Part shown: in pieces, positions 52,697 through 59,964 of the stretch
How positions within the stretch are numbered: the stretch's first letter is position 1
Layout of the letters: each line of letters begins with the position of its first letter
Assembly (NCBI GenBank): GCA_035501735.1
Contig: DATJVR010000094.1
Span: 1-64,000, forward strand
Direction of reading: 5' to 3'
DNA length: 64,000 bases
Origin: PNAI01 sp035501735
GTDB lineage: Bacteria > Pseudomonadota > Alphaproteobacteria > Rhizobiales > Xanthobacteraceae
The notes under the pieces: generated by a model
Told to the model about the DNA's origin: nothing
Database searches by the model: none
What the model saw: the letters and a program-made list of their open reading frames with translations, nothing else
Program-made: the position numbers and the translations under genes

Positions 52697-52931
52697 CGCG
52701 CTCACGAAATCCGCCGAGATTCGAGACCGCGACCGGCGGCCAACATTTTGTTTTTCCCGGCAGGCGTTCGATTTCCGACCGTTAGCCGCACTCTGAACGA
52801 TCGGTGAATTTGCACCTCAGCGGCGGTTCAGCCCGCGTCTCCTATCATCGAAACCGAAACTTACGGCCTGCCCGAATCGGCCTCATCCGATCGATGCGCA
52901 AGCGCCGTAACCGGAATGATAGGAGTTTGTC

Positions 52932-53162
52932 GTGTTCCGCAAGATTCTGTTCTCTGTTGCCGCGCTCGCCGTCATCGGCGCTGCGGCCTTGAGTGTCCCC
53001 CTGATTCCCACCGCTTCCGCGGCCGTCGTGAACCATCATCGCCATTTCGCGTGGCGGCCGGCTTTCCGCTTCTACAGCCCGTCCTATGGCAGCTGCTATG
53101 TGCGGCAAGTGGTTCACACGTCGTTCGGCCCGCGAGTTCAATGGGTCAACGTTTGTTACTGA
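52932..53162 (+). CDS. Small secreted aromatic-rich protein of unknown function
   Basis: The 76-residue protein has a signal peptide (MFRKILFSVAALAVIGAAALSVPLIPTASA) and a short mature part rich in Tyr, Arg and His with two Cys (GSCYVRQVVHTSFGPRVQWVNVCY). Similar small exported proteins are frequent in Bradyrhizobium-like genomes; the role is unknown. The start is GTG at 52932, six bases after AGGAG. Confidence 0.65.
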   Translation: MFRKILFSVAALAVIGAAALSVPLIPTASAAVVNHHRHFAWRPAFRFYSPSYGSCYVRQVVHTSFGPRVQWVNVCY

Positions 53163-53273
53163 GTCGTCGGCCCAATGATGTGCGTGTTGCGTACCGCGTA
53201 CTGTGGAATGTGATGTGAAGCGTCTGTGCAGTGCGTAGCGTCTCAGTTGCGTCAATGTGCGTAGCAAATGGTT

Positions 53274-53305
53274 GCCCCGGCCGCGCAATCTCGCGTGACC
53301 GGGGC
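53274..53305. other. Two-tier hairpin after the small secreted protein gene
   Basis: An outer 7-bp stem (GCCCCGG/CCGGGGC) encloses an inner CGCG/CGCG stem. No T tract follows. It could end the small-gene transcript or be an intergenic repeat. Confidence 0.35.
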
Positions 53306-53411
53306 GGCCTTGCGACGCCGCAGCGGGCAATGAGCCTCGCCCCGACCTGATCGGCACATTCGGTCACTCCCGCTTTTCACGAATTCGCCATGCTGGGAAT
53401 GCGTGAAAAAA

Positions 53412-54029
53412 TCATGTCGCGGAAGATTTGGGCTTTCGCTTCGGCTTCACCGGCTTGACCGGCTTCACCGGCGCCGGCGGTTCCGGCGCGCGCTCGATCG
53501 AAACCAGACGGCCGGACGCGAAGGTGTAGATGCCGGGCCGCATGCCATGGATGTAGGTGAGCGTAACGCTCCGTTCCGAGCGTTCGTTGGTGCCGAATTC
53601 GATTTTCTCCGGCGCACCGGCCCGCCTGACCACGTCGCACTCGGTCATGCCGAGTCCGATGCCGCTCGATGCGGTTCCGCCCGGTGGAATGGTGACCGGA
53701 TCGCCCCCCGTAGCATCGGCATTCGGCGCCGGCTGCGGGGCCGGGGCCGGGGCCGGGGCCGGAGCCGGAGCCGGCGCTGCATTGGGCGCGGCATTGGGAT
53801 CCGCCGCCGCCATCGGCACGCTCGCGCACTGGCCCTGATTGTCGACGAGATCCTCCGGTTTGACCGGCCCCCGCGCCTCGACCGCAACCGGGGCCGACAT
53901 CGACGGCAGCTTCAGATATTTGGAAAAATCCGGCTTGCGAAAACTGTCCGTGTCGAACGACGAGCAGCCGGCGAACGCCAGTGTCAGCGCAAGCGCGAAC
54001 GCAGTTTTTATGCCTGATATCCGTCTCAC
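53412..54029 (-). CDS. Lipoprotein with Ala-Pro linker and BamE/SmpA-like domain
   Basis: The 205-residue protein has a lipobox (LTLAFAGCSSF), a spacer with an (AP)n run at about residues 82-97, a C-terminal GIGLGMTECDVVRRAGAPEKIEFG...YTFASGRLVSIERAP that looks like the BamE/SmpA fold, and a Lys-Pro-rich tail (PVKPVKPVKPKRKPK). It may sit in the outer membrane and contact the cell wall. The start is GTG at 54029 with GGACAGG upstream; the frame to 54215 adds 62 residues that do not look like a signal. Confidence 0.65.
   Translation of the reverse strand: MRRISGIKTAFALALTLAFAGCSSFDTDSFRKPDFSKYLKLPSMSAPVAVEARGPVKPEDLVDNQGQCASVPMAAADPNAAPNAAPAPAPAPAPAPAPQPAPNADATGGDPVTIPPGGTASSGIGLGMTECDVVRRAGAPEKIEFGTNERSERSVTLTYIHGMRPGIYTFASGRLVSIERAPEPPAPVKPVKPVKPKRKPKSSAT
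53735..53774. repeat. GGGGCC/GGAGCC hexanucleotide tandem repeat
   Basis: Six to seven tandem copies of a 6-base unit inside the lipoprotein gene encode its Ala-Pro run. Changes of one whole unit keep the frame and only alter linker length. Confidence 0.85.
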
Positions 54030-54133
54030 CTTGAAACCTGTCCTCGGCCATTCGGTTATTTGATGGTAATTTTGCGCCACCACGAAGGCCGCCGCAACGG
54101 ACCAAAGGCCGCGGTTTCCGCAGGGGTTAATCA

Positions 54134-54322
54134 CTACGCCCTGGGCCGTATCAGCCGCGCCAGAAAGAACGCCACCAGCGCAAGGAAACTCATGACGAAG
54201 ACCAACCGGTACCACGAGTAGCTGTCGGGGATATAGATCCCAGTGACCTTCCAGAACATCGAACGAAAGGCCGCATCAATCATCCATATGATTCTGACGA
54301 TTCCGTCCCAGATCGCGCCCAC
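54134..54322 (-). CDS. Small membrane protein A, paralogue of the gene at 55056-55247
   Basis: The 62-residue protein has IWDGIVRIIWMIDAAF, a motif FWKVTGIYIP and one C-terminal helix ending in RLIRPRA. The start is GTG at 54322, 1 bp after the nuclease-like gene's stop, so the two are coupled. It aligns along its length with the small protein upstream of that gene (IWD, F.K.(S/T)G.Y.P, RP end). Function unknown. Confidence 0.6.
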   Translation of the reverse strand: MGAIWDGIVRIIWMIDAAFRSMFWKVTGIYIPDSYSWYRLVFVMSFLALVAFFLARLIRPRA

Positions 54323-54323
54323 G

Positions 54324-54917
54324 TCAGCACCACGATCCCTTCGCCGGACAGGACGTCGCCGCGCAGTCGTAGCGCCGCGCCAAACCTTCCCCGATCAGGA
54401 TCAGCCCCACATCGCGGCCGCCCGAGGTCAGCACGCCGCAGAACCGCCGCCCGTTGCATCGCTCGGTTCCTTCAGTGCCCGCCTCGCAGGCGCAATTCAC
54501 GCGTTGAAATTGCAGGTCGCCGCCCGCCACGATTTCGCGCAGCCGCTTGGTGACCCGTTGCGCCAGTTGCCGTTCGGCCGTGCATTTCGCGAACTCGCCC
54601 GCTGCCGGCGTGCTGATACCGACCAAGAGATAGGCCTTGCCGTCGACCAGCAGCGTTTCGCCGTCCAACACGTCGATCTTGTCAGGATTGATCGCGCCGC
54701 CGAGCGCGCGCGAAGGCGCGTGATCGAGCCGGACCACCGTCGGCAGCGGCTTCATCACCTTGGAGTCGCGCGGCTTGGACGATTTCACAGGTTTTTGATC
54801 GACCAGCATGTCCGGTCTGTAGCCGGGAATCATCGCGCCGAGATCGTCGCGAAAGGCGAGCGCCAGCACCGCGACTGCAAGAGTTCCCAAAACCAATGTC
54901 GAAGTACGCATGCGCAT
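54324..54917 (-). CDS. Exported or anchored thermonuclease-like (SNase-fold) protein
   Basis: The 197-residue protein has an N-terminal hydrophobic helix (TLVLGTLAVAVLALAF), a linker, and a staphylococcal-nuclease-like domain (about 95-197: DKIDVLDGETLLVDGKAYLLVGISTP, CTAERQLAQRVTKRLREIV, EGLARRYDC). The usual catalytic Arg/Glu positions are not clear, and it is rich in Cys (FCGV, CACEAG, CPAKGSWC), so activity is uncertain. I start at ATG 54917, with GGAGG nine bases upstream. Confidence 0.65.
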   Translation of the reverse strand: MRMRTSTLVLGTLAVAVLALAFRDDLGAMIPGYRPDMLVDQKPVKSSKPRDSKVMKPLPTVVRLDHAPSRALGGAINPDKIDVLDGETLLVDGKAYLLVGISTPAAGEFAKCTAERQLAQRVTKRLREIVAGGDLQFQRVNCACEAGTEGTERCNGRRFCGVLTSGGRDVGLILIGEGLARRYDCAATSCPAKGSWC

Positions 54918-55055
54918 GGACGCGAGCCTCCTCGACTGCGTTCGACCATTGCCGCGGCTGGAACTTACCTCAGCTGTTTGCAATTCTCATGTGCGGGCAG
55001 CGCGTAATTCACAGCCCTACGCCGGCGCGATCGGCATGCGCGCGCATGCGCGCGC

Positions 55056-55247
55056 TCAGCCTCGTTTCGGCCGCACCATGAAACCGAGGATCAATCCGAC
55101 GAGGATCGTGCAGCCGACCAGATAGCCTATGCGGCACCCCGGGCAGTTCGGCGGCAAATAGACTCCCGAGATCTTGAAAAAAATCCAGCGCACCGACTGG
55201 TCGAGGCCGGTGAGGAAGCCGTTGAAATAATCCCAGATCATTCGCAT
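55056..55247 (-). CDS. Small membrane protein B, paralogue of the gene at 54134-54322
   Basis: The 63-residue protein begins MRMIWDYFNGFLTGLDQSVR, has IFFKISGVYLPPNCPGCR and one C-terminal helix ending MVRPKRG. It aligns with small protein A. ATG 55247 follows GGGG; a TTG at 55268 is a weaker start. It lies 138 bp upstream of the nuclease-like gene on the same strand. Confidence 0.6.
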   Translation of the reverse strand: MRMIWDYFNGFLTGLDQSVRWIFFKISGVYLPPNCPGCRIGYLVGCTILVGLILGFMVRPKRG

Positions 55248-55352
55248 GGCCAGACCCCGTGCGGCCAATCGAGGGCGAAGAATTTGGCGACTATGCCGAC
55301 CAATCGTTAATACCCGCGTAATAGCAGCAAATTAGCCAAGGTTTCTGCTCGT

Positions 55353-55805
55353 TCACCCCACCCGCTTCCACTTCCCCTGCTCGTCCGGCTGCCAGTAGGT
55401 GCAGTCGTGGCCCGCGGCCTTGGCCTCGCTCCAACGCGTGCGCGCGGCGGCAACCGCGTTCTCGTCCTCGCCGTCGAACAGAAGCACGATGCGCTGATAG
55501 GCCTTCGCATCCGGCGGCACCGCCGCGCCGTCGATCAGGAACCGCACGTTGGCGCCGTTCGGATTGTCATCGGACGTCGTGAGCAGCACTGGCTGGGCAT
55601 CCGCGTCGCTTTCCTTCATCGTGCCGTGCGGCAGGAAACCGTCGTCGCGATAGGTCCACAGATGCGCGTCGAGCGCCTCGATGCGTTCCTCGCTCGCCGC
55701 CTGCACCACCACGCGCCAGCCGCGCTCCAGCGATTTTTCCAACAGCGGCGGCAGCACCTTTTCGATCGGCTGCCGATGCAGATGATAGAACAGGAGCTCG
55801 GTCAT
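55353..55805 (-). CDS. holC: DNA polymerase III chi subunit
   Basis: The 150-residue protein matches alphaproteobacterial HolC: TELLFYHLHRQPIEKVLPPLLEKSLERGWRV, DAHLWTYRDDGFLPHG and LLFDGEDENAVAAARTRW. It links the clamp loader to single-strand binding protein. The start is ATG 55805; a longer frame to 56042 runs through pepA. The order pepA-holC is common. Confidence 0.93.
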   Translation of the reverse strand: MTELLFYHLHRQPIEKVLPPLLEKSLERGWRVVVQAASEERIEALDAHLWTYRDDGFLPHGTMKESDADAQPVLLTTSDDNPNGANVRFLIDGAAVPPDAKAYQRIVLLFDGEDENAVAAARTRWSEAKAAGHDCTYWQPDEQGKWKRVG

Positions 55806-55860
55806 GATGTCCCTCTCCGTACATTTCCGCGGAAGCGGGGACAAACGGTAATCATTGGCT

Positions 55861-57360
55861 TCACGGCTCGTAATAATTCGCCACCAGCGCATCGAGCAGC
55901 CGCACGCCGAAGCCCGATGACCACGTCCGGCTGATGTCGGTCTGCGGCGAATGCAGCGCCGTGCCGGCGATGTCGAGATGCGCCCAGGCGATCTTGTCGG
56001 GCACGAAGCGCTGCACGAATTGCGCCGCCGTGATCGCGCCACCCCAGCGCTCGCCCGCGTTCTTCACGTCTGCGAATTTCGAATCCATGATCTTGTCGTA
56101 TTCCGGCGCAAGCGGCATGCGCCAGACCTTCTCGCCGGTTTCCGCGCCCGCGCGAATCAGGTGTTCCGCGAGCTTCTCGTCGTTCGCAAACAGCCCCGCG
56201 TTCTCGTGGCCGAGCGCCACCACGATCGCGCCGGTGAGCGTCGCGAGGTCGATCATGAACCGCGGCTTGTATTTCTTGCCGACGTACCACAGCACGTCCG
56301 CCAGCACGAGCCTGCCCTCGGCGTCGGTATTGATGATTTCGATGGTCTGGCCCGACATCGACTTCACGATATCGCCCGGCCGCTGCGCCTTGCCGTCCGG
56401 CATGTTCTCCACGCAGCCGATCGCGCCGACCGCGTTGACGCGCGCCTTGCGCGCCGCCAGCGTATGCATCAGCCCGACCACCGCCGCTGCGCCCGCCATG
56501 TCGCCCTTCATGTCCTCCATGCCGGAAGCGGACTTGATCGAAATGCCGCCGGTGTCGAAGCACACGCCCTTGCCGATGAAGGCGAGCGGGGCTGCGCCCT
56601 TCTTGCCGCCGTTCCAGCGCATCACCACCATGCGGCTGTCGTGCGCCGAGCCTTGGCCGACGCCGAGCAGCGCATTCATGCCGAGCTTTCGCATCGCCGG
56701 CACGTCGAGCACTTCGACCGCCACGCCGAGTTTCTTCAAGTTGCCGCAGCGCCGCGCGAATTCTTCCGGATAGAGCACGTTCGCCGGCTCGTTGATCAGA
56801 TCGCGCGTCAGCATTACGCCCTCGGCGAGCCCCGCGCGCGGCGCAAACGCCTTCTCGGCCGCCGCCGGATTGGCCACCGCGATCGTGATCGCGGTTTTGG
56901 CCGGCGGCTCTTCGCCTTCCTTGCGCTTGGTCTTGTAGAGATCCCAGGTGTAGCCGCGCAGTTGCGTGCCCAGCGCGATGTCCGCCGCCTGCTCTGGTCT
57001 GAGCGCACCGCCGGCAAATTCCGCGATGATCGTCGCGTCCGTAGCCGCGTTCGGCATCTTGCCGCGCGCCGCGCCGCCGAGTTTGACGAAATCCTGCGAC
57101 CGCATTTTCGCCGGCTTTCCCACCCCGAGCACCACGAGTCGCGGGGCGGAAAGCCCGGCCGGCGCCACGATCTCGAGCGCGCTGCCGCTCTTGCCGGTGA
57201 ATTTGTCGGCCGCCGCCGCCCGCTGGACCAGGTCGCCGGACACTTCGAGCGCCTTCTTGGTCGCCCGCCCGAATTTCAGCCCCTCCTCGCAGAACACCAC
57301 GAGAACCCCCTTGGGCGGGGCCGAAAATGTAGCAAATCCAAGCTTTCGGGCTTCGGGCAT
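55861..57360 (-). CDS. pepA: Leucyl aminopeptidase (M17 family)
   Basis: The 499-residue enzyme removes N-terminal residues from peptides and in some bacteria also binds DNA. Metal and active-site segments are GKGVCFDTGGISIK, MKGDMAGAAAVVG, the signature NTDAEGRLVLAD and LTGAIVVALG. holC follows 55 bp later. Confidence 0.96.
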   Translation of the reverse strand: MPEARKLGFATFSAPPKGVLVVFCEEGLKFGRATKKALEVSGDLVQRAAAADKFTGKSGSALEIVAPAGLSAPRLVVLGVGKPAKMRSQDFVKLGGAARGKMPNAATDATIIAEFAGGALRPEQAADIALGTQLRGYTWDLYKTKRKEGEEPPAKTAITIAVANPAAAEKAFAPRAGLAEGVMLTRDLINEPANVLYPEEFARRCGNLKKLGVAVEVLDVPAMRKLGMNALLGVGQGSAHDSRMVVMRWNGGKKGAAPLAFIGKGVCFDTGGISIKSASGMEDMKGDMAGAAAVVGLMHTLAARKARVNAVGAIGCVENMPDGKAQRPGDIVKSMSGQTIEIINTDAEGRLVLADVLWYVGKKYKPRFMIDLATLTGAIVVALGHENAGLFANDEKLAEHLIRAGAETGEKVWRMPLAPEYDKIMDSKFADVKNAGERWGGAITAAQFVQRFVPDKIAWAHLDIAGTALHSPQTDISRTWSSGFGVRLLDALVANYYEP

Positions 57361-57700
57361 CGGCTGTTCCTCTAAAAAATCGATCGTTCGGGCGTGCCGT
57401 TATGGCGCGCCCTGGGCGCGCTGGCAAAGGCTGGCGGGGATGCTTTCGGAGGGTCGCGCGTGGGCTCTGTTGCGCGATTGCCACTAGGTTAAGAATCCGT
57501 TCACTCGTCCCCGAGGTTTTTAACCATTTGTTATGGATGTTCAACGGCTTTGCCATTGCGAAGCCATTTTGTGGGCGAAACAAGGAGATACTAGAGGGGG
57601 GAAAGGGCCGACTTGAAGAATCGCCGCGCCGGGCCTGGGTTTTAGCCTGCGCGGAGAGGAACGGTATGGCCGTTAAATTTCGAGGGGACGTCGCAGCCGG
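57361..57700. other. 340-bp divergent promoter region of pepA and the lpt operon
   Basis: It lies between outward-facing pepA and lptF. The middle (about 57485-57600) is AT-richer and probably holds both promoters. An open frame across it (57402-57770) lacks a ribosome site and family match. No clear operator is seen. Confidence 0.5.
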
Positions 57701-58861
57701 ATGGGGTCGATCGGCAGCTATATTTTCCGCACCACGATCGGGGCGTTCCTGGTTGTGCTCATCAGCCTGACCGCCGTCATCTGGGTGACTCAGGCGTTGC
57801 GCGACATCGACCTGATGACCAACCAGGGCCAGACCGTTCTGGTCTTCATCGGCATCACCGGCCTGATCATTCCGCTGCTCGTGATGGTGATTGCGCCGCT
57901 CGCGCTCGTGGTCGCCATCTCGCACGTGCTTAACAAACTCTCCACCGACTCCGAAATCATCGTGATGAATGCCGCCGGCATGGCGCCATGGCGGCTGTTC
58001 CGACCCTATCTCGCGGTCGCCGCGGCCGTGTCCCTGCTCGTCGGTGCGATCAGCATATACTTCGCGCCCGAGGGCTTGCGGCAGCTGCGCCGCTGGCTGA
58101 CCGAGGTGCGTACCGATCTCGTCACCAACATCGTGCAGCCCGGCCGCTTTGTTTCCATCGAACGCGGGCTGACGTTCCATATTCGCGCGCGCCAGCCGAA
58201 CGGCCAACTGCTCGACGTCATGCTCGACGATCAGCGCAACGACAAGGAACGCATCACGCTGCTCGCCGAGCACGGTCAAATCCAGAAGAACCAGCAGGGC
58301 AGCTTCCTGGTGCTCGAAAACGGCACCATGCAGCTGCAGAAGTCCGGCCAGCGCGATCCGGAAATCGTCACCTTCGGCACCAACCAGTTCGATCTGTCGC
58401 AGTTCGCCGTCGGCCCACAGACCATCAGCTATTCGGTGCGCGAACGCTATCTGTGGGAGCTCTTGTGGCCCAACAAGGACGACCCGCTCTATCAGGCGCA
58501 GCCTGGCCAATTCCGCGCCGAGCTGCATGACCGTATTCTGGCGCCGCTCTATCCGTTCGCGTTCGCCGTGATCGCCTATGTGTTCCTCGGCGCCCCGCGG
58601 ACCACGCGGCAGAGCCGCGGCTGGTCCCTTCTCGGCGCGATCGGCGGCGTCGCCTTGCTGCGGCTGGTCGGGTTCACCTGCACCGTCTTCGGCGTGCAAT
58701 TTCCCGCGATACTTTCGCTCGAATACGTCGCGGTCATCGCCACCGTTGCGGTTGGGTACACCGCGATTGCCCGCGGCGTGATCATCGAGCCGCCGATATT
58801 CCTGATCGATCTCGCCAACACGATCGTCGAGCGCTTCACGCGCCGCGCGGTGGCGACGTGA
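57701..58861 (+). CDS. lptF: LPS export permease LptF
   Basis: The 386-residue inner-membrane protein has the YjgP/YjgQ layout: helices near the start (SYIFRTTIGAFLVVLISLTAVIWVTQALRDIDLMTNQG), a periplasmic beta-jellyroll middle and C-terminal helices. With LptG and LptB it pulls lipopolysaccharide out of the inner membrane. First gene of the lptF-lptG-lptD-surA-pdxA run. Confidence 0.94.
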   Translation: MGSIGSYIFRTTIGAFLVVLISLTAVIWVTQALRDIDLMTNQGQTVLVFIGITGLIIPLLVMVIAPLALVVAISHVLNKLSTDSEIIVMNAAGMAPWRLFRPYLAVAAAVSLLVGAISIYFAPEGLRQLRRWLTEVRTDLVTNIVQPGRFVSIERGLTFHIRARQPNGQLLDVMLDDQRNDKERITLLAEHGQIQKNQQGSFLVLENGTMQLQKSGQRDPEIVTFGTNQFDLSQFAVGPQTISYSVRERYLWELLWPNKDDPLYQAQPGQFRAELHDRILAPLYPFAFAVIAYVFLGAPRTTRQSRGWSLLGAIGGVALLRLVGFTCTVFGVQFPAILSLEYVAVIATVAVGYTAIARGVIIEPPIFLIDLANTIVERFTRRAVAT

Positions 58862-59964
58862 GGGCGCGCGCCATGCTGGCCGGAACCCTCTCGCGCTATT
58901 TCGGACTGCGTTTCCTCGGCGCGGTTCTTGCCGTCTTCGCCGGCGTGTTGGCGCTGATCATGCTCATCGACTACATCGAGCTGATGCGGCGCCATGCCGA
59001 GGTCCCCAATCTCTCGGCATTGCAGGTGGCGAAGACCTCGTTCTATCGCGTGCCGCAGGTCGCCGAACGCATCATGCCGTTCTGCGTCCTGATCGGCGCG
59101 ATGTCGTGCTACCTCAACCTCTCCCGCCGGCTCGAGCTCGTGATCGCGCGTTCCGCCGGAGTGTCGGCCTGGCAATTCATCTTGCCGGCGATCGTTGTGG
59201 CATTCGTATTCGGCATCCTCGCCACCACCGTATACAGCCCGCTCGCCGCCATCATGTTCGAACGCTCCAAGCAGCTGGAGGCGGAAATCTCCGGCGAGCG
59301 TTCGGCCGGTCCGCAATCGAACACCGGCGGCTTCTGGGTGCGCCAGCCGACCGGCGCCGGCCAGTCGATCATCAATGCCGCCAGTACCCGCGAGCAGGGC
59401 CTCGTGCTCGATACCGTTTCGGTCTTCAGTTTTGACCAGGCCGGAAAGTTCGTCGAACGCATCGAGGCAAAATCAGCCATCCTCGAAAAGGGCCATTGGC
59501 GGCTCGACGATGCCCGCATCGTCTCGCTCAACTCGCCCCCGACCGAACGGGATACCTACCTCCTGCCCACCAGCCTCTCCCCCGAGCAGGTGAGGGAGAG
59601 TTTCGCCACCCCCGAAACCGTGCCGTTTTGGGAGCTGCCCCAATACATTGAAACCGCTGAAAATGCCCGCTTGGCCGCCGCCGGCTTCCGCCTGCAGTAC
59701 CAAAAGCTGCTGGCCCGGCCGTTTTTGCTGACCGCCATGGTGCTCCTGGCGGCCGCCTTTAGCCTGCGGTTCTTCCGCTTTGGCGGGGTCCAGAAAATGG
59801 TTTTGGGTGGCATAACAGCGGGCTTTTTGCTTTATGTCATCTCCAAGGTAACCGACGATTTGAGCAAGGCCGAGCTGATATACCCAGCGGCGGCAGCGTG
59901 GCTTCCTGTGCTTTTTGGCGGAGCGACGGGCGTGGTTGCACTGCTCTATTCGGAGGATGGATGA
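58858..59964 (+). CDS. lptG: LPS export permease LptG
   Basis: The 368-residue partner of LptF shows LSRYFGLRFLGAVLAVFAGVLALIMLIDYIELMRRHAE and the YjgQ-type end FGGVQKMVLGGITAGFLLYVISKV. GTG at 58858 overlaps the lptF stop by 4 bp; ATG at 58873 (MLAGTLSRYFG) is an alternative start. Its stop overlaps the lptD start. Confidence 0.94.
   Translation: MRARAMLAGTLSRYFGLRFLGAVLAVFAGVLALIMLIDYIELMRRHAEVPNLSALQVAKTSFYRVPQVAERIMPFCVLIGAMSCYLNLSRRLELVIARSAGVSAWQFILPAIVVAFVFGILATTVYSPLAAIMFERSKQLEAEISGERSAGPQSNTGGFWVRQPTGAGQSIINAASTREQGLVLDTVSVFSFDQAGKFVERIEAKSAILEKGHWRLDDARIVSLNSPPTERDTYLLPTSLSPEQVRESFATPETVPFWELPQYIETAENARLAAAGFRLQYQKLLARPFLLTAMVLLAAAFSLRFFRFGGVQKMVLGGITAGFLLYVISKVTDDLSKAELIYPAAAAWLPVLFGGATGVVALLYSEDG

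Noticed and set aside
57402..57770. 122-codon frame across the pepA-lptF spacer
   Set aside because: No ribosome site, overlaps the lptF start out of frame and has no recognisable motif.
55802..58699. 965-codon open frame on the minus strand across pepA and lptF
   Set aside because: It runs out of frame through pepA and antisense to lptF, both of which show full family motifs.
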